This document shows positions 11,914 through 24,400 of a DNA stretch of 64,000 nt, piece after piece; the first letter of the stretch is position 1, and every line of letters starts with the position of its first letter. The translations under genes and the position numbers were made by a program. Source of the DNA: Prostheceraeus crozeri (taxonomy: Eukaryota; Platyhelminthes; Polycladida; Euryleptidae); the NCBI GenBank assembly GCA_907163375.1, contig CAJQUW010011310.1:248001-312000 (forward strand), written 5' to 3'. The notes below the pieces were generated by a model that saw nothing but the letters and a program-made list of their open reading frames with translations, ran no database searches and was not told where the DNA came from.

Positions 11914-13252
11914 CAGGGTGTTTCAGTTGATCTGGCCGATTTTTCTAGACCATGTCTCACTTGATCTGGTCGATTTTTCCAGACCATTTTCAGTATTGTA
12001 GGAAGAAAAAGCTCCAATGAAAACACAATGTATTCTATATTTTTTAAGTATGCTAATTGCCAAGACATGTAGATGATGATACACAAATCACAAGAGTTGT
12101 TCAATATATTGAGGCTCCTGTTCGATACAAACGCCACGATGTCGAATGAATGAGTCAGATGCTCGCCTGATCACATCAGTGTCGATCTCGGGAAGAACGA
12201 CCACCAGCTTCCTTTTTAAGTCTTCCAGCGTACGATGTCGGGCATCACTGAAAAGACGTCGCACATCACCCCACAGCCAGAAATCATTCGCGTACAAATC
12301 AGGTGATCTTAATGGTCAGGCAATAGGCCACCTTGTCCTATCCACCGTCCGGCAAGGCTGTTATTCAAATAATCTCTGACAGGAATCGCATGATGGGCAG
12401 GAGCGCCATCGAGCTCGTGCCATTGAAACCGATTTCGTGGATTCGACAATAGCGGTGTCACAATTGTTTGAAGAATCTCTAAATATACCGTAGCGGTGAC
12501 CGTAGAATCGATGAGCTTGAAAAGTAGGCCTATACCGCTGTATGGTGAAACCATACCCCAGCATGTCACTAATGGGGATTTTATCGGTTACGGCGCAACA
12601 GTGCGGAGATCATCATGTGAATAGATGAACACTTAAAGGAACTGTTCACATGAAATGTTGCCTCGTCACGAAGTTACGATCTTTGTGATGTCTCCTAGAT
12701 TGTCTTACAAAAAGCTTTGCGCTTAACAAGATCATCTGTTTGGAGCTCTTGCACAGACTTGAACTTCCAAAGACGGAGGCAGTCTTCTTTCAATATCCGA
12801 TTCACGCTGGCTGGCGACACCTGACATTGGTGTGCAACTTTGCGTTATGGTGTAGTTGGTTCATCAGCAAACGCAGCGAGGTTGTCTTTTTTCTCATCAG
12901 ACACGCGGCGACTAGACTAGCTACCGGCATGTCAGTGAGGATGAAGTGGCGGTTCTTCATAATTATGCTCTTGAAACATTGAAAGTGATAGAATGCGCCA
13001 CGATTGTCGCAATTTCAACGCTTCATTGCTGATTGAAACTGCTTGAAACTCGCACATATCAGCAGACCTCATTACCTAAATGAAGTTTGTTCACACGCAA
13101 CGAATTCATTCGCTCATTTCTTACTAAAACAATTCATGCGGTGACAGAACTACTGTTTTTGGGAGAATAAATGACTCATCACACTGCGTTTCGAAAATAT
13201 TTGCATAAGCAAAAAAAATAGATCAATCGGCCAGATCAGCTGAAACACCCTG
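11914..13252 (-). mobile_element. Mariner-like (Tc1/mariner superfamily) element, 1339 bp
   Basis: Terminal inverted repeats of about 28 bp: left cagggtgtttcagttgatct, right reversed cagggtgtttcagctgatct. TA precedes the left end (11912-11913); the right flank reads CA, a likely mutated TA. The length is typical of mariner elements. The minus strand carries a broken transposase (next entry). It lies inside repeat copy 1: the repeat's sequence stops at the left end and resumes after the right end when compared with copy 2. Confidence 0.88.
12088..12990 (-). pseudogene. Mariner-like transposase, frameshifted
   Basis: Minus-strand fragments in two or more frames give family landmarks in order: a TVTATVYLEIL stretch, the second catalytic Asp region as QWHELDGAPAHHA with YLN and RWIG after it, then PLRSPDLYANDFWLWGDV carrying the third Asp (usual SPDLxxxDFFLWG), and a C-terminal LEDLKRKL...EIDTDVIRR helix region. 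A frameshift lies near 12305 between RWIGQGG and PLRSPDL. The N-terminal DNA-binding half is heavily decayed. It is inactive. Confidence 0.8.
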
Positions 13253-14092
13253 CATATCAACACTGATCGTTATATTAATTCCAAACGAAGTCAGTAAACT
13301 GCTTGGAACCCAATCATAATCGCTCTAATTAGTTATCTATCCAATTTCTGAACACTTGTTTGAAACCTCACTTAATGTAAATACGCTATAAAAACACTGA
13401 CATGAAACAACCTTGGGAGTGACAATATTGCAACTTGAGATAGTAATCCAAATAATAACGTGGCTGCACTTGCATATGGTAGGCGCGGCCCTCTCCGAAT
13501 GCGAACTAAGCCTATTACTCCTATCACTCTTTCACTCGGTGGTTCGATTTGCTAGGCTTCTTGATGCTTACATCGCTTTAACATTCGCTGACCTTTCACA
13601 ATGTACTGTAACGTTTTTTCCTGTCGGTTATGTTTGCGCTTAGGCAGAATGAAGGGTAACATTTCTTCTGGCGACTTTCAATGTATTAAAATGAACTGTG
13701 GACTGCCTCATATAACACCCCACATTCGATGGCCCATAACTCTCCATCTTAAGTAAACTTACAAAATCGACTGTTAACATAAAATGTGAAATATATTTCA
13801 GGCAACCGATTTTGTTTTCTCGAAGATCAACAATGCTACAACTCCACAGCCAAATCTCCATTGGTGTTCAAGCATGACTTGCTCAGGAGAAAAAACATTT
13901 ACAAAAAGAGCGCTCAGATTTTCGTAGAAACCCAATTTGCGGTAAAAAAAATTGAAAAAAATATCATATGTTCTTATTTACAATGCTTTTAATTTTACAC
14001 AATGTACAATGTTTTTACAATCGATTTTAAGGATGGAAGGTGTGGTTACAGGGGGGTGGCCCATAACACCCCGCTCTCTCCACCAACTACTG

Positions 14093-15860
14093 CGTGTCTA
14101 CTACAATCGTCAAAAAAGTGAAGTGTCGTGGATCACGGACAGGACAATACAGCCAGTAGAATGATGACAATTAGTGGAACAAAAGGGATGGACCAACTCA
14201 GTTAACTTGAATTGATGACATACCCACATCTCCATCGTAATGACAGTTTAGAGACAGGGAGACAATACACGATGTCATAAGATAGACCATCTGAGTCACT
14301 CAGCTTCCTCGGGTGATATGTTTAAAACTGTCGAGAAAATTTCAGAAAAAATTAGATACAGTAAAAGATCAAGAAGATAATGCTGCTTTTTGAAAGAGGT
14401 GTAAAAACAGATGGAAAGAATATTGCGCAGACATGTCCGAGATACGGCGGAAGTACATTCAGAATCCTCACAAACAACAGAAAAAGAACCTTCGATCCTT
14501 CGAGTAGAAATTGAAAACGCACAAAGAAGCTTAAAGAATGGCAAAACCCAGGCACAGATAACATTCCAGCTGAATTGCGATACTTAAATTAGGCGGCGAG
14601 CAGTTGGTGTTGATGAACAGCTCTGATGTAGAAACTGCAATGCAGTTTGGAACAGCGAAGAACGGACATCAAGTTTTAGTAACTTTGCCTTCGTCATTAT
14701 TCCAAGGGAAGGAGACATTGAGCGATTAAATAACCTCACAATTTTGCTCATTCCGCATGCAAGTGAAATCCTACTCACAATTATTCATAGGACTACTTCA
14801 GTACCAGAAGATCAAACGTGTTTCAGAGAAAGCCGAGGAACTAGAGAGCAAATACTCAACTTGAAAATGATAATCGAAAAATACAGGGAACATAAAGGAG
14901 ATTGATTTGGCGTTTGTAGACCATAATGAAGTTTGACTCTGAGAGCCACTCGAGATTAGAAAAAGCTAAGTTGGATATGGGCTCTCCTACTCACCTACTG
15001 AATCTAATCCGTAAGCCATATAATACCCAAAAATCCTGTTTGGAACTGGACGTGATCAAATGGACTGGCTTAGAATGTCTAAAGGCGCTCGGCAGGAACC
15101 CCGGCTGATCATTTCTTCTAAAGATTCTAGAGCGTAGCACTACCAATAACGTATCTGCAATTCGCGGATGACTTGGTGATGTCGGCAGAATCAGTTAAAG
15201 AGCTTCAACCTGTCCTTGAAAAGACAAAAACTGAGGAATATGGACCCCAACTCCATCCTACCAAAAAGGAAGGTATGAGAGCTTCCACATCAAATCAAAT
15301 CCCATGCAATGACTTGCAAAATTGGCAGTGAAAAAGTCGATTTCATCGACACGATCTGATACATGGGTGCAGCAACTACTTCGAATTATGACGATCAAAA
15401 GACGAATCGGCATAGTAAAAGCTGCCTGTCATTCTCTGGTAACTATCTGGAAGGACCGTTCAATTAGGCGTAATTTCATGATCTAGTGTTTACAATAACT
15501 AGGTATGTTGAACGACTGATTAACATCACTTATGAAAAGAAGTTTCGTTGCTTCGAACTATAAGTAAGCAAGAGAAAGACTCTTGCGGAATGGCTTACTA
15601 ATCGTGGAGTTGGTAGATGCAAAACGCATTGGTCAGGTGGCATTCGACAGACGACAAGAACCGCTGACGTGCTACATACGGAATGCATAACATCGTGGAC
15701 GGAAGAGAGAATCCATGAGCAGGAAGCCGGAAGATGAGTACTCAGCAATTTCACTTTTGGAACACAATGGTTTAGAATCCAGGTTAAAATGGCCAAGAAA
15801 CTTAAGACGATTATAGATTGATTAAAATTTGGATGCATAAATGGTAAGTAGGTAATAACA
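14093..15860 (+). pseudogene. Decayed LINE, reverse-transcriptase part (right fragment)
   Basis: Continuation of the LINE whose endonuclease is at 10755-11318. Plus-strand fragments in shifting frames include LKNGKTPGTDNIPAEL (about 14530), EGDIERLNNLTILLIPHASE (14700s, usual GDxxxCNNYRxIxLIPHASK), GTREQILNLKMIIEKYREH, LEKAKLDMGSPTHLLNLIRK (14950s), the polymerase box FADD as LQFADDLVMSAES (15160s), and a C-terminal RIGIVKAACHS stretch. Many stops and shifts. Intervening DNA (14093-14290) is poorly conserved. The elements belong to the large endonuclease-bearing LINE group with RTE/jockey-like polymerases; the clade is not resolved. Confidence 0.8.
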
Positions 15861-16678
15861 GGCAAAAATTAGGAGTTAAGTGACAGTTCGAATCAACCTG
15901 TCTGACTTTTTGTCAGTCGTTTTTCCAAACTACAAGGTATGTGTCACTTTAACATTTTGGTTTTGCTTAATATCGCCGATAATCGGATCCGGTATTGTTG
16001 CGGAATTGAATCTTCAATGGGAACAGTCCAACACAATAGAAATTGTAGGAAACTGAATTTCTCATACAGACATCATATCGGCCGATATTGACTTGAATCA
16101 TGAAGACATTTTGACATGATTTGGCAACCGCTTACCACCTTTCGGAACAGTAGTCGTTTCTAGCATATGAGCATGTGATGACCCCGTTCCCTCGCACAAG
16201 CATCGATTTGGTCAGAATTCATAGGGCGCTAGCCTGTTATCATTGGCCTATGGTAACGCTGGCAAAAGAGGGAAAGTTTGCAAGGCTGTGGTTAAGCCAT
16301 CCATGAAAGTCAAATTTGCTGCCACTCCTGAACAAATCAAATAAGTCCTCTGACAAACTGCATGAATAAAAGTGAGACTATCACCGGTACCGGTATTCAC
16401 CGAAGTTTCTTCATAAAATTGCTTTGATTATCCTGTTCTCTATCACCTATATGTATACTTACTATCCTATAGAGGTTTCTCAATTTGCCGGAGCATCATG
16501 TACAATGTTTGCCAAAAAATCTACTCTACTGACACAGCAACGACCTGATTCCAACTTAACTAACATCGATAGAAAGGGCACAGACAAAAATTGTATGAAG
16601 GACTTCGCTCTCAATCAAATTTCCCTAACGGCAAGACTAAAAAACCTTAAGAGCAAAGTTATCATCACAGAAGTTCAA
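15861..16678. other. No gene recognised
   Basis: AT-rich sequence. A 92-codon open frame at 16424-16702 has no recognisable domain and ends within the tandem duplication. Nothing else is seen. Confidence 0.4.
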
Positions 16679-17030
16679 CTTTTCGAATATTCCATCTCAT
16701 GATTTAGTCGAACGATCTGAAACCCAACTTTTACCATGATTTTTTTAAATGCACCTTACATATATAATAGTCATTCGGCCTACCCAATGACCATGTCGGC
16801 GACTGGTCACATTCAAAAATTAGGGATAACCAAATGATTTATTATTTTCGTTAACTTTTCGAATATTCCATCTCATGATTTAGTCGAACGATCTGGAACC
16901 CAACTTTTACCATGATTTTTTTAAATGCACCTTACATGTATAATAGTCATTCGGCCTACGCAATGACCGTGTCGGCGACTGGTCACATTCAAAAATTAGG
17001 GATAACCAAATGATTTATTATTTTAGTTAA
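16679..17030. repeat. Tandem duplication, 176-bp unit, two copies
   Basis: Copies at 16679-16854 and 16855-17030 are colinear and nearly identical (for example gaaaccc against ggaaccc, and catatata against catgtata). Each starts cttttcgaatattcc and ends with a ttattattttNgttaa run. Confidence 0.9.
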
Positions 17031-17789
17031 CCTCGCATTATCAGATTACAAAAAACAACAAAACACAAAAATCGCAGCCTCTGATTTCAAAGCGGCTTCA
17101 GATTTTGGATTTCATCAAAAAGCAGGCCCTATCAACTAAATTGTTCAGTATTTCGGTTAACTATATAATAGGCCTATATCATCTTGACTTTCATGCGTGT
17201 TTTCTGAATTCAGAGACAACCCTATGTCAGGGGCACAAGCGAATCTACCATAAGTTGAAGTTCTGAATGAGACGGAAAGCCTGAAATCTGCGAATTTAAT
17301 ACTTCTAAGAATCCACTACCGGTACTAAGAATTTGTTATTCTGGACATTAAGAATCTTGCTTCAAAATGCTACGAAACGCGACTGAAAAAAAACTTCTGA
17401 AGAAATTGGTTGGCATGTAAACGACGGAACACTGAACAATCATCAAATTGCAGGGTGTGATACATTTGACTAAAATGCCATGCATTTTCGAAGGTGTATC
17501 GCAAAAGATGCGATTCAATTCCTATTTCGCAATCACAAAATCAGGGAATTGAGAACTCAAATAGTCTAATACACCGGTATATTATTAATAAAATAAGCTT
17601 TCTGATAATTCCTCAAATACATTTGGTACGGAGATACCAGGTCTCATTGGTCATTTCTAGCCGCTACTTTTAAACCGGTTATTTTATGTGCTTCCTGTAA
17701 GAACACATCATTCTCAATAGACAAAATATATCAATACCGTAATGTGGAAACATTGCGAAGAGAAACAAGGAGTTATTCAGAATCTTTGA
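17031..17789. other. No gene recognised
   Basis: AT-rich with several taggcctat-type words. No open frame or repeat of note. Confidence 0.4.
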
Positions 17790-18203
17790 ATGGTTGTTAT
17801 TAATGACGACCATTATTACCTAACAGAATTGGACGTAATAATGCCAAGCAAAAACAATTCAGTAGGGATCAAAATTGAGGTGCCATCGAAAATAACAATG
17901 ATCATGAATTCCAAACGAGAATTGACCCGAAGGCAAGAATTGAGCATGACGGCCAATTTTTCCTTTTATGATAGATATTTACTTTGGTGCGTCAAAGAAC
18001 AGAATTCATGTTCAAATAAAACAAATAAAGGAATGATAGTAATAGGGCCCTCCTCAAGCGTTGTCAATATTACTAATGAGAAGGCGACCTTCGAATTCAA
18101 GCAGCATAGCGCTGGTGCAGATGAAGTCGAGGAAATGCGGAAATGTTGCAATTATTGCTCAAATGATGGAGAGGTTAGCTACTCTGGAGTACAAACATTG
18201 TGA
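17790..18203 (+). CDS. Hypothetical 137-codon open frame
   Basis: The longest open frame in the 15-25 kb region that is not explained by a repeat. The predicted peptide is acidic to neutral, with ELDVIMPSKNN, FSFYDRYLLWCVKEQNSC and a Cys-rich end EEMRKCCNYCSNDG; two N-glycosylation-like sequons (NFS, NIT) occur. There is no signal peptide or recognised domain. It could be an exon of an unknown gene, a fragment of an element-encoded protein, or chance. It lies between Groucho and DCTN2, opposite in strand. Confidence 0.25.
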   Translation: MVVINDDHYYLTELDVIMPSKNNSVGIKIEVPSKITMIMNSKRELTRRQELSMTANFSFYDRYLLWCVKEQNSCSNKTNKGMIVIGPSSSVVNITNEKATFEFKQHSAGADEVEEMRKCCNYCSNDGEVSYSGVQTL

Positions 18204-19795
18204 TTTTCTAGTATGGCGGAGACTCTAGAGACTTCTAGTGCGGGCATTCTTGGATTTACTAAGAATTCAAAAAAAACTGCGATACAAGATACTCAAACTT
18301 CGATGCAAATATAACCTTTTAGGCCTGTAGCTGTTGAGTAATGCGGTCAAAATTAACTGTGGAGTAAGTCTACAGTGCTTGCATCAATTTTACTAAACAA
18401 TCTTTGTTGTATGTGAATAAATTTGCTACATATGGGACTGTTTTGACACTACATTATGAATTCCATGTTTTCTTATAGATGAAGTGATTTGACACAAGAG
18501 TAGAATTTTAAAAAAACAAAGCAAATTTCATTAATAAATGTAATTCACTAACCATCCCAGTCCTAGCAATGATTATTTCTGCCATTATAAATTGAGATTG
18601 AAGACTTTCTTTCAACTTGCCTTAATTTCTCTGAACCTAACTGTTTCGAACCTTACTGGTAGTTCCAATAGCCAAAGACAGGTTTGATATATAAGCCAGA
18701 ATTTACAGTTCAGAATGCCTTGCTTTCATTTTGCTATACTTACCGGTGGCCTATTGGGATACATTTTAAGACAACAATATCAATGCCTAACCAGGATTTT
18801 TTTTGTTCTGGTAAAGAAAGCAAAAATGGCCCTCAATTCGAATAAATAAAAGTACATGGAATTCTTTTCTTCATGTATATAAACTTTTATCAAACACGAG
18901 GTCTCACGCAAAAAAAATTCATGAGCATGAAGAATTGAATCCCACATTCTCTGAATAGATGATTATGTAGCTGGCGTATATGTGGAACTAAGCCAGAAAC
19001 AACATATGGGTCACAAGAAATTTTGTTGGTTATTTCAACTGGCAGATGACTGGAGTCATAGACTTGAGTGTTCATGATCATGCTGGAAACGCATTTCGTC
19101 CTATATTCACAAAGATTCTTCACTTGCACATTAATGGTGACATTTAAAACGCAAAAAATCCATACTTTTTCAAAATTGAGATGCGCTCAGAATAATGAAT
19201 GATGTCTGAGGGGTTTAAGCATAGAGTAAGTCTGAAGCATTCTTCAAAAGATACTCACGTCGATTGCCCCAATTCGATTTCTATTGTGTAATCGAACTTC
19301 GAAATCTTCGTTTTTTTAAAAAGCACGACATGTCAATGTTTGTAATTTTTCAAAACGTGACAGGCACAAGATTTCATTATGATGGCTATTATGCGGCTGC
19401 AAGATGGAGTTTTCCTAATTGGATTATGGATGCACAGTGATTTGCGTAGGTGTGTTAGCACCTATGTATCCCTGCTCAATAGCACAGTGCATGCATGTCA
19501 TCTCCAGTCATCTCAAACATGTCATCAACGCACAGTGTGGCAGGATTTCTCGTGTAAGTTATCATTTTTTTGTTCTGCTTATACGCAGGCTCTTTTTTCA
19601 TTACCTTGAATATTATCAGCATTTGCATTTATTTTTTATTCTTATTTTTCACATTGGTTTTACTTACTGAATAGTGCGATTTGTGATTTAATTTATCATT
19701 AATTGTGCTTCGCCTTGCCCTTGCTTATAATTTGTGTGCTTCAATGATAGTTATAATCATTCTATCACCTCTGTATGTTAACTTTTGGTACCAAC
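18204..19795. other. No gene recognised
   Basis: AT-rich sequence. Overlapping short frames near 19379-19670 show no family signature. Confidence 0.4.
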
Positions 19796-20380
19796 TGCAC
19801 CTTTTCCATGTCCATGTCAGATCTTTCCAAATGAATTTCAGACATTAGATGGATTTCAGATTTCTCTAGCTGAATTTCAGATAGCTGTCACAAAGCTCAA
19901 CTTGGAAAAGATCTTTAATTCAACTGGAGATCTCCAATTCATCTGGATCATATCTGAAATTCATTTGGGCAGATCTGAAATCGATTTGGAACTACCTGAA
20001 CCTAGTGATGCAAATAGAAAATTTTCCGTCAAAATTTTCCAGAAAATGTTGAAATTTATCCTTTGTTTTGGAGACTTTTTATAGTCGTTTGAAAAGACTA
20101 TGCAATATTCAAAGACCGAAAACTTCTCTATCATCCCTGTATGTTGACTTTTGGAACCTGCAACTGCACCTTTTCCATGTCTATTTCAGATCTTTCCAAC
20201 TGAATTTCAGACATTAGATAGTTCTCAGATTTCTCTAGCTGAATTTCAGATATCTGTCAGAAGCTCAACTTGGAAAAGATCTTAAATTCAACTAGAGATC
20301 TCCAATTCATCTGGATTATATTTGAAATTCATTTGGGCAGATCTGAAATCGATTTGGAAATATCTGAACTGGAAATGGAG
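19796..20380. repeat. Tandem duplication with about 360-bp period
   Basis: The block beginning ccttttccatgtc at about 19800 and ending near 20005 recurs from about 20167 to 20372 at high identity. Each unit is dense in tttcagat, atctgaaat and aattcat words in both orientations, so each unit is also weakly self-complementary. A 99-codon frame (19785-20084) follows the first copy but is closed in the second, so it is not considered coding. Confidence 0.85.
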
Positions 20381-21267
20381 GATGTGTATCCTCAACGAAG
20401 ATATCGGACACTACGCTAGAAGATAGAAGCTATCATAGATATTCTTTTACTCATCCTTAGGTTTCCAAATATCTCACAAGTTTACAGTCTTTATATCTTC
20501 CAATATGGTCGCTCATGATGGCTGCGTGGACTGTGTGCTGACTTTACGTTCATCAACACATGGAGAATCATCAATATGATCAACGCTGCATAATAAAGCT
20601 AACAATTAGTAAACTCCAAGATGCAATATATTATTTTTGCTCCAGATCTTTCACATTGCATGAAATTATACCCCTATTGTAAAGCAAGATTCACGTTATC
20701 CCTAACGGTGTCTGTGTGATAATTAAAAATGCTAACAAATTAGCACAAGCCTTTGGTGGCAAAGGAATATTCAAAAATCCGCGGACGGACCTCGTATTGC
20801 TACGATCGCTTTAATCGAAATAATGATTAAATCAAGAGTTTCGGATACAATTTATTGGAACGTAGATGTCTCGGCAGTGGAAGCGCTCAAATTATAAGGC
20901 CTATCAAATTCAAAACTTTCCAATATTTTCCGGAAAATTTTCATCACTTAGCATGAGACGTGCGAGGAATACATAAAAGCACTTTCAAAATGAAGCTTGT
21001 GTTTTGAAGAAATCTAATAAAAAGCAAGCGCTGGGTCCCCGGGGATCCATTGTGTGCATCCTAGGGTTAAAGACCTGTGTGGACAGAGTTGAAATCTACA
21101 GAAAATGAAAATGCCCATTTCTATATTGCACCATAATGTCTATATATTTTGTACATCGTAACAGCATATCCAGTTCTTCCAGGAAAAAGCACCGTATATA
21201 CCAAGTTATCTTTGATACTGACGTTCGAGTTAAAGATCTCAGTTTCTCCACAGTTTCAGAATTTTAT
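20381..21267. other. Downstream flank of DCTN2
   Basis: Non-coding; expected to include the 3' untranslated region of DCTN2 immediately left of 21268. No polyadenylation signal could be assigned with confidence. Confidence 0.4.
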
Positions 21268-21446
21268 TTATTTTCCCAGGGACTTCAAACGTTCGTTCAA
21301 ACTTTCTTCGTTACGTCGAATGATCTCCAAATTGGCTCCCATTCCTTCCTCAATATTCTGAAGAAGCTGACAATGGGAGCGGACTGTCATAGAAAGAATT
21401 TGCTGTCTGCTGTCGAGTTGAGATAAGCTTTGAGAAAAATGGAGAG
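21268..21446 (-). CDS. DCTN2: DCTN2 last exon
   Basis: 179 nt including TAA; acceptor gtttacag. Two bases complete the Ala codon. It encodes LHFSQSLSQLDSRQQILSM through EGMGANLEIIRRNEESLNER and ends KSLGK, the family's C terminus (usual RMKKLGK). Confidence 0.95.
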
Positions 21447-24400
21447 CTGTAAACAAGAAAAGTCAGATTTAGTGCTTTCGTTGTCAAAATGAACATGAGC
21501 TAATAATACATGTTTGTACGAGCAAAATTTTACAATACCAGATAAATGTCAATGCTCATTTATGTAGACCCAGTGCTACTGACGTGATTACATATCGGTT
21601 TAGTCCAGTCTTGCATTAATTACCCTAATTCTATTGCAATACCAAAATATGCGCCATAAAGCACGATTGGTAGCACTTCAAACAAATGACAAAAGCCAGA
21701 AAGACCCATCACACTTTTGAAAATGTTGCGATGATTTTCTTAAAATATAAGGGCGTCCGCGAAGTAGCTCATATTTGTACCATGGAGCTTTAAGTTCGAT
21801 TCTTCCTCATGACCATAGAAACAATCTATAAACTTTTCTGCAGTAGAATTTCGCATTGATGCATAATACGAGTATATTGTATCAACTGGTTCGGATTCAA
21901 ATGTAGAATGGGCTGCAGGATGTATGGGATTGGCTGTCTCTCATCTGAATATCACCTTACACTTTTCATAGTCAATGTGAATCAAGTTTGTTCACTATCT
22001 GAAGTGATTTTTACATTGTGATTACACTGCGATATGCAAAATGCGAATACCTAGAAAATCGGGACACCATTTGGATTTTCTCCTCCAAAGGAAACGAACA
22101 TGGAGTTACTCATGCTCTTTGCAGAGGATGGGAAAATCAATTGCTGCCCATATTTCAAGAATGAAATTTCATTAAGACATTTACCCTAATGCTCCAGTTC
22201 CCCAAACAATCACTATCGGAAAACGGCTTTAATCGACACATAGGCCTACGCAGAGAAATCCTGTCACCCGTGTGATGGATGTCTGAATAACCATCACTTG
22301 TCTGAATGTAATGGATGTCTGAACTACACGCATCTTACATATGAATACCCAAAACTTGCATTATAAAGATGCGAACACAATGATTGACGAACAAGACCAA
22401 TTAACTTTAGTATACCTAAAACAAGAGTTAAGAAAGACTAGAAGGTTTTTAGAGACAGTCTTGAGAAATTAAAATTAAGCAACCCAGGTCAATTGTTGCG
22501 GATAGTTCCGGTTAACAAAACCCTTGCATTAGGCCTAGCAAGGGAGATGCTAAGCTGTTGATACATCTCTGCGAATGGAACTGTGATCTGCATTTGTTTG
22601 AAGTGATTTTCGGTCTGCTATCCGATGAAGTGCTACCGCTTCATCTCCCTACGCACTGCATATTTTCACAGCTGCATTTCTATGTATACTAGGGACCTGC
22701 GAATCGGCAATTTTTGAATCGAATCGGGTAGTTAATCGCTAATCGAATCATTGAAAATTTGCATTTGCTTACTTAAGCTATTTATTTTACAGTTTGCTTA
22801 GCCGAGGGATATTGAAGAACTCGTGGATTCTTAGCGAGCGACGAAAAAGTCTGCCAAATTGCAAGCACTGAAAGGAAGTTTTTGATTAATATCAAAAGAC
22901 GCCACATGAAATTGTTGGACTGATTACATTGCAACTACCGGAAACTATCCATTAATGTTACCCAAGCAACGAAATATCCTGATAAATGAAGAAAGCTGGT
23001 CATCTCATGACCCTCAAGTTCCGGTGAAACATGGGCCAAAAGGAATAGCCACTTAAGCTGTTGACTAATAAGAAAGTGCATGTAATTATACGCATGCCAA
23101 GAATGTGTTTTCGGATCGCTATTGAAGAAACATTGATATCATGGCACTCATGAAATAAGCAGTCAAACTAAAGCGGCGTTATTTTTCTGAGATAACCATA
23201 GTCTACTCTGCTTCATACCTCGACCTATTTCGAAGGACATATTGACGCTAGAATATGAGTTAGACAGTGGATGTTGATTTGAAATGTGACTTCACAATGG
23301 CCCTGTTTTGCCAGACAGGTAGTTTGATGATGGAAACTAGATTTGTAATCTCATGCTTGTAAAAGTAATTTGAATCCCATCTGTGACTGGAAATGCAAAC
23401 TCCATCAATCGTTCCGATACCTATATCCTGAGCCCGGGAAAGCAACAATTTTCATGATCTGAAAATCAGCAGATTCTATCACTTCTATCCTAATTTTTAG
23501 AAGGCAATAATAGAATTTTTCCAACAAGTCCTTAAAACATTACATGTGCAATGTGTATCATTAACAACATGTAGTTGTCCGCGGCTTTTCGGGGACGAAA
23601 TTCCAAGCTTTTTTGTACTGACTTTTGTAGTCACACTTCAAGGCTTTCATGTCTAAATGTTGATTTTTCATCGATTTTACAGGTTACTTGCACTTATTAA
23701 GATCCACATGTAAACATGCAGCTACATGCAACAAACATATTAACTAATCGTCACTATCTTTATTTACATTCAATCTCTAATTGAAAACTGCTCTGAAAGA
23801 CAAATCGATATTCGATTCAAAAAATTGTTGCAATTGCATAAGGTCAACGTCTTCTCAAATCTTTTTAATTATAGAAATTAAAAAAGGTTTTCAACCAGTT
23901 TCAATTGAGATTAGAGCACTGCCTCAATCTTCGTCATGAAGCTAATTAATATCTTTATCAATCCGTGGTTCCTTAACATGATCACTGATGGTAAATCATT
24001 TATTTCAGATTGAGCCTTATCATGCAGTGCTGTAAGACCGGAGGGGCCCACCCACGGGTCACAGTAAAAACCTCCTTCCGAATGCTGCGCGGAACTGAAA
24101 CGCAGCCCGGACTTTCGTGAACGAGAAAGTCAATAGATTTCATCATTTCTATCCCAATTTTCAGCAAGACGTCATAGAATCACTACTTTGCGTGATTTAC
24201 AAACAATGGGTATCCTATTCTGGGAAAATTGTACAGTAGACTTTAGGACTTAATCCCAGGCCAAATATACAGTAGTGCATGCAAAAAACAGATTCTTTAA
24301 CGAACACCCCAATGTTTTCAACCTAACCATATCAACATTTTAGACATGCCCACTGAGATTTAATGACACAAATAACTTCAATACATGATCAAAATAACCA

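Larger units (their letters stand above)
11319..14092. mobile_element. DNA-transposon-like repeat, copy 1 (interrupted)
   Basis: About 1.4 kb of this interval matches the block at 46296-47684 in the same orientation; the difference in length is explained by the mariner-like insertion at 11914-13252. Ends are imperfectly inverted: left gcagtagg...ggggtgttatg, right (reversed) gcagtagttgg...ggggtgttatggg. The word ggtgttatgggccacc and variants recur near both ends. It splits the decayed LINE. No transposase was recognised, so it is probably non-autonomous. A target duplication was not established. Confidence 0.7.

Noticed and set aside
12740..12982. 80-codon plus frame
   Set aside because: Antisense to the decayed mariner-like transposase N-terminal region.
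22690..23830. Complete hAT-like element
   Set aside because: One end resembles a terminus, but the second end and target duplication were not found.
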